Source: Hyphomicrobiales bacterium
GTDB lineage: Bacteria > Pseudomonadota > Alphaproteobacteria > Rhizobiales > Aestuariivirgaceae
DNA length: 7,580 bases
Assembly (NCBI GenBank): GCA_020029455.1
Contig: JAIBJH010000124.1
Location: forward strand, 1 to 7,580
Direction of reading: 5' to 3'
Below are positions 1 through 6,800 of the stretch, in pieces. Under the pieces are notes generated by a model. The model was not told the DNA's origin, searched no databases, and saw nothing but the letters and a program-made list of their open reading frames with translations. Every line of letters begins with the position of its first letter. The stretch's first letter is position 1. Position numbers and translations under genes: made by a program.

Positions 1-837
1 ACCATAGATCGACTGGTCGTCATCGCCAACGCAGCAGATGTTCTTGTGACCTTGGGCGAGGAGGCGCAGCCACAGATATTGCGCGACGTTGGTGTCCTGG
101 TACTCGTCGACCAGCATGTAACGAAAGCGCTGTTGGTAAGTCTTCAGCACATCCGGGTTTTCTTGGAAGACGCGCAGCACTTCCAGAAGCAGGTCGCCGA
201 AATCGGCGGCATTGATGATCTTCAGCCGCTGCTGATAATCGCGGTAAAGTTCCGCACCCCGGCCATTGGCGAAGGCATAGCCTTCTGCTTGCGGTACCTT
301 GTCGGGTGTGAGGCCACGGTTCTTCCAGCCATCGATTAGCCCTTGAAGCTGCCGCGCCGGCCAGCGCTTCTCGTCAATGTTCTCGGCTTCGAGCAATTGC
401 TTGAGAAGGCGCACCTGGTCATCATCATCGAGAATGGAGAAGCCGCTCTTGAGGCCCGCAAGCTCCGCATGGTTGCGCAGGATCTTGACGCCAATGGAAT
501 GGAAGGTGCCAAGCCATGTCATGCCCTCGACCACGCCGCCGATCAGCATGCCGATCCTTTCCTTCATCTCGCGGGCCGCCTTGTTGGTGAAGGTGACGGC
601 AAGAATCTGGTTGGGGAAGGCCTTATGGGTGGCGAGCACATGGGCAAGCCTGGTAGTGAGAACCCGCGTCTTGCCCGTGCCCGCACCCGCCAGCACCAGC
701 AGCGGGCCATCGGTCGTCAGCACCGCCTCGCGCTGTTCGGCATTGAGGCCCTTGAGGTAGGGTGCATCGCCCTGCGCCAGGGCGCGCGACGCCAGCCCGC
801 CGGGTTCGGGCAGGGGAGCAGCAGGGGCCTCGCTCAT
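1..837 (-). CDS. uvrD: UvrD/PcrA-family ATP-dependent DNA helicase, N-terminal part (runs off the left edge)
   Basis: Superfamily 1A 3'-5' DNA helicase. In this family UvrD acts in nucleotide excision and mismatch repair, unwinding DNA with ATP in the cytoplasm. The 279 visible residues hold, in order, the Q-motif region LNAEQREAV (31-39), Walker A AGAGTGKT (50-57), motif Ia VTFTNKAAREMKER (81-94), motif Ib around GTFHSIG (110-116), the DEXX box VDEYQDTN (243-250) and the start of motif III GDDDQSIYG (271-279), where the window ends. This is domain 1A/1B; full proteins are usually 700-800 residues, so about two thirds is missing. The ATG at 837 gives the typical MSEAP-like acidic/proline N-terminus but has no clear ribosome binding site. 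An in-frame ATG at 867 would add MAPFPKDFAS and has a GGAGAGGA, although 13 nt upstream, so the start is uncertain. No alphaproteobacterial LexA box (GTTC-N7-GTTC or its complement) is seen upstream. RecB/AddA-like nucleases also share these motifs, but the compact domain 1A/1B spacing fits UvrD/PcrA. Confidence 0.96.
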   Translation of the reverse strand, partial: MSEAPAAPLPEPGGLASRALAQGDAPYLKGLNAEQREAVLTTDGPLLVLAGAGTGKTRVLTTRLAHVLATHKAFPNQILAVTFTNKAAREMKERIGMLIGGVVEGMTWLGTFHSIGVKILRNHAELAGLKSGFSILDDDDQVRLLKQLLEAENIDEKRWPARQLQGLIDGWKNRGLTPDKVPQAEGYAFANGRGAELYRDYQQRLKIINAADFGDLLLEVLRVFQENPDVLKTYQQRFRYMLVDEYQDTNVAQYLWLRLLAQGHKNICCVGDDDQSIYG

Positions 838-921
838 TGAAGCGAAGTCTTTGGGAAATGGCGCCATGGCGGAAGATTCGTCCTCTCCCGCCTATATAGC
901 AACTGTTTGCTGGAAGCGCGT

Positions 922-947
922 ATTCCTCCCCAAAATGGGGGAGGAAT
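922..947 (-). terminator. 10-bp hairpin between the 63-aa gene and uvrD
   Basis: A perfect 10-bp inverted repeat, ATTCCTCCCC (922-931) and GGGGAGGAAT (938-947), encloses a 6-nt loop. It lies 7 nt past the stop of the 63-residue gene on the minus strand, a natural place for a transcript end. No T-tract follows on either strand, so it is not a classical intrinsic terminator. It may be a 3' stabilising hairpin or one of the short CCTCCCC...GGGGAGG hairpin repeats that, as far as I recall, are scattered through alphaproteobacterial genomes. Confidence 0.45.
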
Positions 948-954
948 TGTGTGT

Positions 955-1146
955 TTACGCCGCGCGGGCGAAATGCAGGGTCTTGGTGGCCTTGATCTGC
1001 TCAATGGCCGAGAGCCAGTGGGCCGCCATTTCCTGGTCGCCGGAACGAAGCGCCAGTTCGGCGTGGCGCGTGGCTTCCATAAGCGCCTTCGGCCCGTGGG
1101 CGAAAACCAGGGCCTCGGCGAAATGAGAATAGCCGGTGTTGGTCAT
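955..1146 (-). CDS. 63-residue orphan helical protein, function unknown
   Basis: I do not recognise a named family. The reading frame is supported by a strong ribosome binding site, GGAGG (1152-1156), exactly 5 nt before the ATG, and by alphaproteobacterial codon use. The protein is almost entirely alpha-helix-prone: an N-terminal MTNTGYSHF, then two amphipathic helices, about AEALVFAHGPKALMEATRHAELALRSG (10-36) and DQEMAAHWLSAIEQIKATKTLHFA (37-60). The spacing of small and bulky residues resembles one helix-turn-helix unit of a TPR-like repeat, which is inference only. There is no signal peptide, membrane segment or cysteine, so it is probably a cytoplasmic soluble protein. It has its own 150-bp upstream gap and a hairpin downstream, suggesting a single-gene transcript rather than an operon with uvrD. 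Confidence 0.75.
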   Translation of the reverse strand: MTNTGYSHFAEALVFAHGPKALMEATRHAELALRSGDQEMAAHWLSAIEQIKATKTLHFARAA

Positions 1147-1151
1147 GTCTG

Positions 1152-1156
1152 CCTCC
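1152..1156 (-). promoter_or_regulatory. Strong Shine-Dalgarno site of the 63-aa gene
   Basis: GGAGG on the minus strand with 5 nt before the ATG at 1146. It is the best ribosome binding site in the window and the main reason for accepting this small frame as a real gene. Confidence 0.75.
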
Positions 1157-1277
1157 GTTTCGTTTGTTATTGATTCTCCTTCTGACGGTGGAATGCGACG
1201 TGAACTTTGCGTGTATGTGACGATTATGGGGCGGTTAGAACAGAAAAAATGTGAAGAACCATCTCCAAAATCTCTAT

Positions 1278-1294
1278 AAGCCGTGGAGCGGCTT
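1278..1294 (-). terminator. Weak terminator-like hairpin after the DUF1801 gene
   Basis: A stem AAGCCG / CGGCTT with a 5-nt loop begins 2 nt after the stop codon of the DUF1801 gene and is followed on the minus strand by ATAGAGATTTTGG. The T-run is short (4) and displaced by 7 nt, so termination would be inefficient. The other strand also has a T-run (GATCAATTTTT) after the same hairpin, but no plus-strand gene ends here. Confidence 0.35.
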
Positions 1295-1296
1295 GA

Positions 1297-1704
1297 TCAA
1301 TTTTTGGAAGCTCTTTTTCGTTTTCGCTTGTGATATGTCAGTGCCAGCGAGATGCAATGGCGCAGGGCAGCTTCTGGCAGCTTATCGGCTACATCAAACA
1401 CAATGCTCCTGTTGCCCTCGAATTTCATCTCGTCGCGGTAAAGCTCTTTGAACTCCTCAACCAATCCGGACGTGCAGATGAAGTACATTGCATATTTTTT
1501 GCCCTCGCCCCCGATCTGGTCGATCCTGATCGTGCTGCCGCTGCCCGTTTCCGAAGTGAGATAGCTAGGCTGTCCCCAGCGCACGCCTTCTTCGAGGTTC
1601 CCGACGCCAGGCGTTTTCTTCGCCACATCAAAGATCATGCCCCGCATGGCAAGCAGCTTGTCCCTGACGGGCCTTGGATATCTACTGAAATCGAGCTTCG
1701 GCAT
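1297..1704 (-). CDS. DUF1801 (YdhG/YdeI-like) domain protein
   Basis: A 135-residue single-domain protein of the DUF1801 family, whose members have a small alpha/beta, frataxin-like fold and no firmly established biochemical role. Family signs are RDKLLAMRGMIFDVAKKTPG (helical, 14-33), the hallmark EEGVRWGQPSYL (38-49; WGxPxY), the GSGSTIRI strand (55-61), the YAMYFICTSGLVEEF segment (71-85) and FEGNRSIVFD (95-104), closing with LRHCISLALTYHKRK. The C-terminus is very basic (KRKRKRASKN), so nucleic-acid or membrane-surface contact is possible, as inference. The ATG at 1704 was chosen because TGGAGA lies 8 nt upstream and the protein then starts like its relatives. The frame stays open to a TTG at 1767, but that start has no ribosome binding site and would add an unrelated cysteine-rich extension. 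It follows the thioesterase gene by 71 bp on the same strand and could be co-transcribed with it. Confidence 0.88.
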   Translation of the reverse strand: MPKLDFSRYPRPVRDKLLAMRGMIFDVAKKTPGVGNLEEGVRWGQPSYLTSETGSGSTIRIDQIGGEGKKYAMYFICTSGLVEEFKELYRDEMKFEGNRSIVFDVADKLPEAALRHCISLALTYHKRKRKRASKN

Positions 1705-1775
1705 TGCTGAAATCTCCACAGACACAATACTTGATTGCAGGCAGCAAGTTGTCAGCAGCGTTCGCAAGGAGCGCG

Positions 1776-2264
1776 TCAGATGGCTTTCCTGGGTATCCCG
1801 ATCCGGTGCCCCACCTGGGTTGGAACGGGCAGGGCCTTGTGCGCCCCGCGCATGGCGTCGATCTTCGCCATCACCTCATCGGGAAAGTTTGAGGTCTTGT
1901 GCGTTTCAAGACTCACATGGCTCACCATGACTTCAAGAATGCAAGCCGCCCAGCCTTCATTGGCCTGTTTCATGGTCTGGACGTAATGGACGCGCTTGTG
2001 GTCGGCATCGAGGATTTGCAGTTCGACCACCACCGGATCCGTGGCCGTGAGTTCACTTAAATAAGTGGTGTGAGTTTCCAGTGTGAACCAGGAATTGCTT
2101 GTGGCCTTTACATATTCGGGATGCATGCCGAAGAGGGCAAAACACTGATCCGCGGCCCGGTCAAACAGCACGCCATAGTAGGCCATGTTGAAATGCCCGT
2201 TGAAATCGATCCATTGGGGTTCGATCGCCATGCGGCTTGAAACGAAAGGTGTGGGTAAGGGCAT
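1776..2264 (-). CDS. Hotdog-fold acyl-CoA thioesterase (4HBT-like / betainyl-CoA thioesterase-like)
   Basis: A 162-residue single hotdog domain predicted to hydrolyse an acyl-CoA thioester to free acid and CoA in the cytoplasm. The diagnostic motif is PQWIDFNGHFNMAYY (16-30): the Asp of WIDFNGH sits where the catalytic Asp of the 4-hydroxybenzoyl-CoA thioesterase group lies, at the start of the long central helix GVLFDRAADQCFALFG (31-46). Beta strands follow around FTLETHTTYLSELTATDPVVVELQ (60-83), HKRVHYVQTMKQ (89-100) and AACILEVMVSHVSLE (106-120). The W-D-N-G-H wording also matches thioesterases found near carnitine/betaine degradation genes, but no such genes are present here, so the substrate is unknown. 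The start is supported by AGGA (2272-2275), 7 nt before the ATG. It is divergent from the FAD-linked dehydrogenase with only 33 bp between start codons. Confidence 0.9.
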   Translation of the reverse strand: MPLPTPFVSSRMAIEPQWIDFNGHFNMAYYGVLFDRAADQCFALFGMHPEYVKATSNSWFTLETHTTYLSELTATDPVVVELQILDADHKRVHYVQTMKQANEGWAACILEVMVSHVSLETHKTSNFPDEVMAKIDAMRGAHKALPVPTQVGHRIGIPRKAI

Positions 2265-2297
2265 CGCAAATTCCTGATGGTGTGTTAGTTTCCAGCC
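2265..2297. promoter_or_regulatory. 33-bp divergent intergenic region between thioesterase and dehydrogenase
   Basis: Two start codons face away from each other across only 33 bp, so at least one promoter must overlap coding sequence. The best candidate I see drives the thioesterase: TTGTAC (2323-2328, minus) and TATCCA (2299-2304, minus), 18 bp apart, both inside the first codons of the dehydrogenase, giving a leader of about 28 nt. The match is only partial (about half of each hexamer). For the plus strand I see no convincing -10/-35 pair, and the dehydrogenase lacks a clear Shine-Dalgarno site. Confidence 0.3.
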
Positions 2298-3695
2298 ATG
2301 GATAGCGCCTACCCCAAGAACAGTACAACTGAGGCCATTGCGGCCATCCGCAGCTTTCTGGGCGAGAGGCTTTCAACCGCCACGCCCGTGCGCGAGAGCC
2401 ACGGCAAGGACCAGACCTGGAACGAAGGCTTTCCGCCCGATGCCGTGGCCTTCGTGAAATCAACGGAGGAGGTGCAAAAGATTGTGCAGGTTTGCGCCAA
2501 AACCCAGACACCGGTGATCGCCTATGGCACTGGCACATCGCTCGAAGGACATTTCACAGCGCCCCATGGCGGCATTTGCGTTGACCTCAGCAATATGAAT
2601 GCCGTGCTGGAGGTGAATGCCGAGGATTTGGATTGCCGCGTCCAGGCGGGCGTGACGCGCAAACAACTCAATACTTATCTCCGCGATCAGGGCCTCTTCT
2701 TCCCTATTGATCCCGGCGCCGATGCCTCGCTTGGCGGCATGGCAGCAACGCGCGCTTCCGGCACCAATGCGGTGCGCTATGGCACCATGAAGGAGAATGT
2801 GCTGGGGCTGACGGTCGTTCTTGCCAATGGCGAGGTGATCCGCACCGGTACGCGTGCGCGCAAATCCTCCGCCGGTTATGACCTCACCCGCCTCATGGTG
2901 GGTTCGGAAGGAACGCTCGGCATCATCACCGAGGTGGCGTTGAAACTCCACGGCATTCCGGAATCAATTGCCGCGGGTGTCTGTACCTTCCCCACCACCG
3001 AAGCCTGTTGCCGCACCACCATCGAAACCATCCAGACGGGAATTCCCGTGGCGCGCATCGAACTGGTGGATGCGGAGAACATCAAGGCCCTCAATGCCTA
3101 CTCGAAGTTGTCGCTCACAGTGGCGCCGACACTTTTTGTAGAATTCCACGGCACCGAAGCCTGGACCAGGGAGCAGGCCGAGCGCTTCTCGGAAATTGCG
3201 GCAGGCCATGGTAGCGGTGCCTTCAACTGGGTGACGAAAGAAGAAGACAGACTCAAGCTCTGGCAGGCCCGCCATGACAGCTTCTGGGCCAGCAAGACCA
3301 TGATGAAGGGTAAAACCGACGCGCTCTCAACCGATGTTTGTGTGCCGATCTCCAGGCTCGCCGAATGCGTTGAGGAAACCCGCCGTGATTTGGAAGAACA
3401 CGGCATCTATGGCCCCATGATCGGCCATGTGGGCGACGGCAATTTCCATGTCGCCATGTTTTGTGATCTCGATGATGCCGAAGAGGTCAAGCGCATCAAG
3501 CTGGCCTATGACCGCCTGATCGATCGCGCCCTCGCCATGGGCGGCACTTGCACTGGCGAACATGGAATAGGAGCGGGAAAGCGCAGATATCTGGAAAAAG
3601 AACACGGAGTTGCCGCACTTGAAACCATGCGCGCCATCAAAAAGGCGATTGATCCCTTGAACATCTTAAATCCTGGCAAGAATGCAGCGCCGTAG
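2298..3695 (+). CDS. FAD-linked D-lactate/2-hydroxyacid dehydrogenase (DLD/GlcD family)
   Basis: A 465-residue flavoprotein of the vanillyl-alcohol-oxidase superfamily, expected to oxidise D-lactate, glycolate or a similar D-2-hydroxyacid to the 2-oxoacid and pass electrons to the respiratory chain. The N-terminal FAD-binding domain (about 47-185) shows PVIAYGTGTSLEGH (72-85) and IDPGADASLGGMAATRASG (137-155), with GSEGTLGIITE at 202-212. The C-terminal oxidase domain (about 222-461) carries RHDSFWA (325-331), STDVCVP (344-350), GHVGDGNFH (376-384) and GEHGIG (420-425), whose His and Glu residues form the metal/substrate site in relatives, and ends with the family-typical IDPLNILNPGK. Length and all motifs are complete. 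The glycine-rich GTGTSLEGH wording is closest to cytochrome-linked D-lactate dehydrogenases (DLD1-like, EC 1.1.2.4); glycolate oxidase subunit GlcD, D-2-hydroxyglutarate dehydrogenase and alkyl-DHAP synthase are alternatives. No signal peptide or membrane segment is seen. The start is the first ATG and matches the usual N-terminus; there is no strong ribosome binding site. It stands alone, without glcE/glcF beside it. Confidence 0.93.
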   Translation: MDSAYPKNSTTEAIAAIRSFLGERLSTATPVRESHGKDQTWNEGFPPDAVAFVKSTEEVQKIVQVCAKTQTPVIAYGTGTSLEGHFTAPHGGICVDLSNMNAVLEVNAEDLDCRVQAGVTRKQLNTYLRDQGLFFPIDPGADASLGGMAATRASGTNAVRYGTMKENVLGLTVVLANGEVIRTGTRARKSSAGYDLTRLMVGSEGTLGIITEVALKLHGIPESIAAGVCTFPTTEACCRTTIETIQTGIPVARIELVDAENIKALNAYSKLSLTVAPTLFVEFHGTEAWTREQAERFSEIAAGHGSGAFNWVTKEEDRLKLWQARHDSFWASKTMMKGKTDALSTDVCVPISRLAECVEETRRDLEEHGIYGPMIGHVGDGNFHVAMFCDLDDAEEVKRIKLAYDRLIDRALAMGGTCTGEHGIGAGKRRYLEKEHGVAALETMRAIKKAIDPLNILNPGKNAAP

Positions 3696-3742
3696 GGCTA
3701 ACCATGAAAGAGCAGGGGAAGCACTTCACTCATGCCAGGAAT

Positions 3743-3783
3743 GCTTCGAGGCTTTGTTTTGCAAAGCACCTCAGCATGAGGAC
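3743..3783 (-). repeat. Palindromic intergenic repeat, copy 1 (reverse orientation)
   Basis: Read on the minus strand this is GTCCTCA-TGC-TGAGGTGC, then a 6-bp hairpin (CAAAGC pairing with GCTTTG across 5 nt), then CCTCGAAGC. It has the layout of a short palindromic repeat very common between genes in Hyphomicrobiales genomes: CCTCA-n3-TGAGG, a variable hairpin, and a closing CTCGAAGG. It contains two nested palindromes, CCTCA-n3-TGAGG (3769-3781) and GCTTTG-n5-CAAAGC (3751-3767). It lies 47 bp after the dehydrogenase stop and could act as a transcript-end structure for it. Confidence 0.7.
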
Positions 3784-3793
3784 TGTTCATTGC

Positions 3794-3845
3794 GTGCCTC
3801 ACCCTGAGGAGCCGCCCTGGTCCCGGTCCGGGGCGGCCTCGAAGG
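3794..3845 (+). repeat. Palindromic intergenic repeat, copy 2 (forward orientation)
   Basis: Same layout as copy 1 but on the plus strand: CCTCA-CCC-TGAGG (3797-3809), a GC-rich stem GCCGCCC (3811-3817) with GGGCGGC (3831-3837) around a 13-nt loop, then CCTCGAAGG (3837-3845). The 13-nt core agrees with the reverse complement of copy 1 at 11 positions. The two copies are separated by only 10 bp and face each other, and CTTCGAGG (3744-3751) can pair perfectly with CCTCGAAG (3837-3844). A plus-strand translation through here gives HPEEPPWSRSGAASKG, the kind of spurious peptide this repeat commonly produces, which supports the identification. Confidence 0.75.
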
Positions 3846-3849
3846 GGAC

Positions 3850-3882
3850 GTTGCTCGCTACGTGCAACCGGGAACGGTTTGC
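3850..3882 (+). promoter_or_regulatory. Leader of the AsmA gene with two competing small hairpins
   Basis: Just before the ATG, GCAACCG (3864-3870) can pair with CGGTTTGC (3875-3882, one bulged T) around a GGAA loop of the stable GNRA type. The likely Shine-Dalgarno GGGA (3870-3873) lies in and beside this loop. The same GCAAC (3864-3868) can instead pair with GTTGC (3850-3854), and the two structures exclude each other. The short stems make chance a real possibility. Confidence 0.3.
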
Positions 3883-6800
3883 ATGAGCATCTGGAGATCA
3901 CCAGTTTTTTATTTCGGCGTGCTGTTAGCAACGACGGTTTTTGTTGCCCTCATTGCGCCGCTCCTGATGAATTGGGACACATACAAGCCGCAGCTTGAAG
4001 ATTACGGCCAGCAACTCACGGGCCGCGAAGTGGTGATCGCCGGCGATGTGGATGCGCGCCTTTTCCCATGGCCACGCCTCACAGCAACCAATGTCATCGT
4101 CGCCAATGAAGAAGGCTTCAACGATGCCCCGCTGCTGGCTGCCGATGCCATGATAGCGCGCTTTTCGCTGGCGGGCCTGGTCAATGGCTCGTTTCAGGTC
4201 GAGGAGATTGAGTTCGACGCTCCGCAGCTCAATCTGGTCCGCGCCGGCAGTGGGACAATGAATTGGACCATGCGCCCTGCCGCGGGGCTTCAGGGGTTGC
4301 TCTCTCGTGTCAAGCTTGACCGCATCACCATCCGCAATGGCGGCGTCTGGTTCGAGGACAAGCAGCGAAAGCAGGGCTCGAGCCTCACGGGCATCAACGC
4401 CACGCTGTCGGCGCGGGAACTGGAAGGGCCATGGCGGCTCATCGGCACCGGCCACTGGCGTGACACGCTGCTTAATCTCAACTTTTCGACCGGTGCCTAC
4501 AAGTCTGGTGAAGGCTTGCGCCTTGCCCTCACCGCAACGCCGGAAGATGCCGAGCTTCCGGTCTTCAGCATGGATGGCCTCTGGCGCGGCGAGGAATTGA
4601 AAGGCCAGGTCAATCTCTCTGGCCAGGAGGGCGGCAGCGGCAAGGGCTCGATCCAGGACAAGTTGAGGCCACTGGCGCTGCAATCGGATTTCCTGCTGAC
4701 GCCCATGGCCGCGCAATTCAGCAAGATCAAGATTGCACCCGCCGACAAGAAGGACAGCGGCACGCTGATCGAGGGTCATGCGACGGTTGACCTTACCTCG
4801 GGCGCCAAAGCCAACATTGCTCTGGAAGCACCCCGCATCAATCTCGATACCCTGCTGGGCGCAGGCTCTCTCGCCCGCTGGCGCAGCGGTGGCCTCTTGG
4901 CTGTTGCCAACAGCATATTCACTGAATTGCCAGAAGCAGTGGAAGCGCAATTTGCTCTTGATGTTTCTGTCCTCACGGCGGGCGGCGAGGCCTTCAACGA
5001 TGTGAGCCTCAAAGGGATGGCGGAGCGCGCCGCCATCCGCATCAACAGTGCCTCCGCCCAATTGCCGGGGCGCAGCCGCGCGAAATTTGACGGTGTCATC
5101 TTTCCCAATGCGGGTGGAGCCCAACTCGGTGGCGCGCTCGCGCTCGACACCACGGATTTTCGTGGGCTTACGGGCTGGCTGTTGCCGGGAGCAAGGCAAG
5201 CCTTCGCGGACAAGTGGAAGGGTTCGCGTGGCCGCCTCAAGCTTGAGAGCAGGATCAACTGGACGCCTGAGCTGCTGTCATTGGAAAAAGCTGCCTATGA
5301 GCTGGATGGCCTTCCTGGCACGGCAAGCCTCGCCTGGCGCTTTGGCGATGTTCCGCTGGTCTCTGCCGCAATCGAAACAAGAAACCTCAACCTCGATTCC
5401 TATGTGCAAGGGAGCGAGGCCAAGCAGTTCAGCGCAAATCCCTTCACGCTCATGGCGCTCTTGCCGCAGGTGCTGGACTTAGGCCAAGTGGTGGAACACC
5501 ACATCAGGCTCGACAGTGACAGCCTCACCTTGAACGGCGCGAGCGCGCAAGGCGTGAAGGCCGACTATGTGGTGGGCCTGAGCGGGCTCGAAGTGAAGAC
5601 TCTGGAATTTGCAACCGCCGGCGGCGCTACCTTCAAGGGCGAAGGGCTGGTGATCAACGGCACCGATGGCCCCGTTGGAGAGATCAATTTCTCCCTCAAG
5701 GCCGATGATGTGAGCCGCATGCTCCAGCTTGCTGGGCTGGGTGCTGGCGATGATGCTTTCGCCTGGCGCGGGTTACTCGGCCAAACGGATGCATCCTTCA
5801 CTGTCGCCATGGATGCCGAACAGGCAAGGCCGCGCCTCAACGTCAAGAGCAAGGGCACAAGCGGGCAATTGGCATTTGCCGCAGATGCCACGTTGCGCGA
5901 TCTTGGACGCAAGCAGGGCGCGCTGACGGCTGGCACCTTCGAGATCACCGCGCGCGATGCTGCACCGATCCTGAGAACCTTGGGTCTGCCGGCTGACGGC
6001 GAGGCCGGACCCTTTGAGGCCAAGGCGGTGCTTGATGGCGATGAAACGGCAGGCTTTGACTCTGAAATCACAGCTGGAGTTCTTGGCTCGAAGTTCTCGT
6101 ACAAAGGCAAGCTTCAGCCGAAGTCGCTGTTCTGGGGCGCCGACGGTGCGATTGCGATCGAAACGCCATCGCTTCTGCCGTGGATTGCCGCAACCGGAAT
6201 TCCCGCCGCTCCCGGAGGCGACAGCGCGCTGCGCTGGCGCGGGAAGCTGCAAGCCACTGACAAGGGGCTTTCCCTCGATCAGGAGGGAGAGGCAGTTCCG
6301 CCGGCCTTCAAGGCCAGTTTTGCTATCGATGCTCAGCGCACATTTTTTGCCGACATCGAGACAGGGGCAGTGGCGCTGGGCGGCCTGATGAGTTGGGCCT
6401 TCATGCCATGGAGTGGACCCAATGTTGACCTGCAGGACAGCTTCTCAAGTGACGCTTGGCTGGTAAAGAAAGGCCAGCTCTTCCTGAAACCCAAGGTTTT
6501 TGAAACGGGCCTGGGCCGCCCCGTGCGTGAAGCGGTGATCGGACTTGCCATCTCGCCAGAGGGAAGGGAACTCAGCGTCAAAGCCCCGGGCAAGGCCATC
6601 GACATTGCCCTCAAGGTGAAGCCTCAGGGGACAAGCTTTGAACTCTCAGGCCATGGCCGCATGGAGGTTGACCTCGCAAGCACCATGACACTTGAAGGCA
6701 GCAAAGGCATTGCCTCCGGCACCGTTGTTGCGGAAGGCGATCTCTCGTCCAAGGGGCGCAGTCCTGCAGCGGCGCTTCAGGCTATGCAGGGCAAAGGTGT

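Noticed and set aside
46..840. Plus-strand ORFs of 97, 127 and 165 codons across the left end.
   Set aside because: They are shadows of the minus-strand UvrD frame, which carries all expected helicase motifs.
893..921. TATATA on the minus strand (893-898) as a possible -10 box for uvrD.
   Set aside because: No recognisable -35 element at 15-18 bp upstream (the region reads GCGCTTC/ACGCGC), so it is not listed as a promoter.
1201..1260. Two GAAC words (near 1238 and 1255), considered as an SOS/LexA box.
   Set aside because: They are 14 nt apart instead of the 7 nt of the alphaproteobacterial GAAC-N7-GAAC operator, and do not lie directly before uvrD.
1330..1710. 126-codon plus-strand ORF.
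   Set aside because: It lies opposite the DUF1801 gene, which has conserved family motifs and a ribosome binding site; the plus frame has neither.
2460..2951. 163-codon minus-strand ORF inside the dehydrogenase gene.
   Set aside because: Register shadow of a complete, motif-rich flavoprotein gene.
3704..3886. 60-codon plus-strand ORF starting 8 bp after the dehydrogenase stop.
   Set aside because: It translates through both palindromic repeats, giving the HPEEPPWSRSGAASKG type of peptide produced by this repeat; no ribosome binding site and no family.
3925..5199. 424-codon open frame antisense to the AsmA gene, with further open stretches in the same frame at 5773-6252, 6646-6885 and 7138-7557.
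   Set aside because: All are in the register where antisense stops require sense TTA, CTA or TCA codons, which this GC-rich gene nearly avoids. The translations show no domain, and the sense strand has clear AsmA features.
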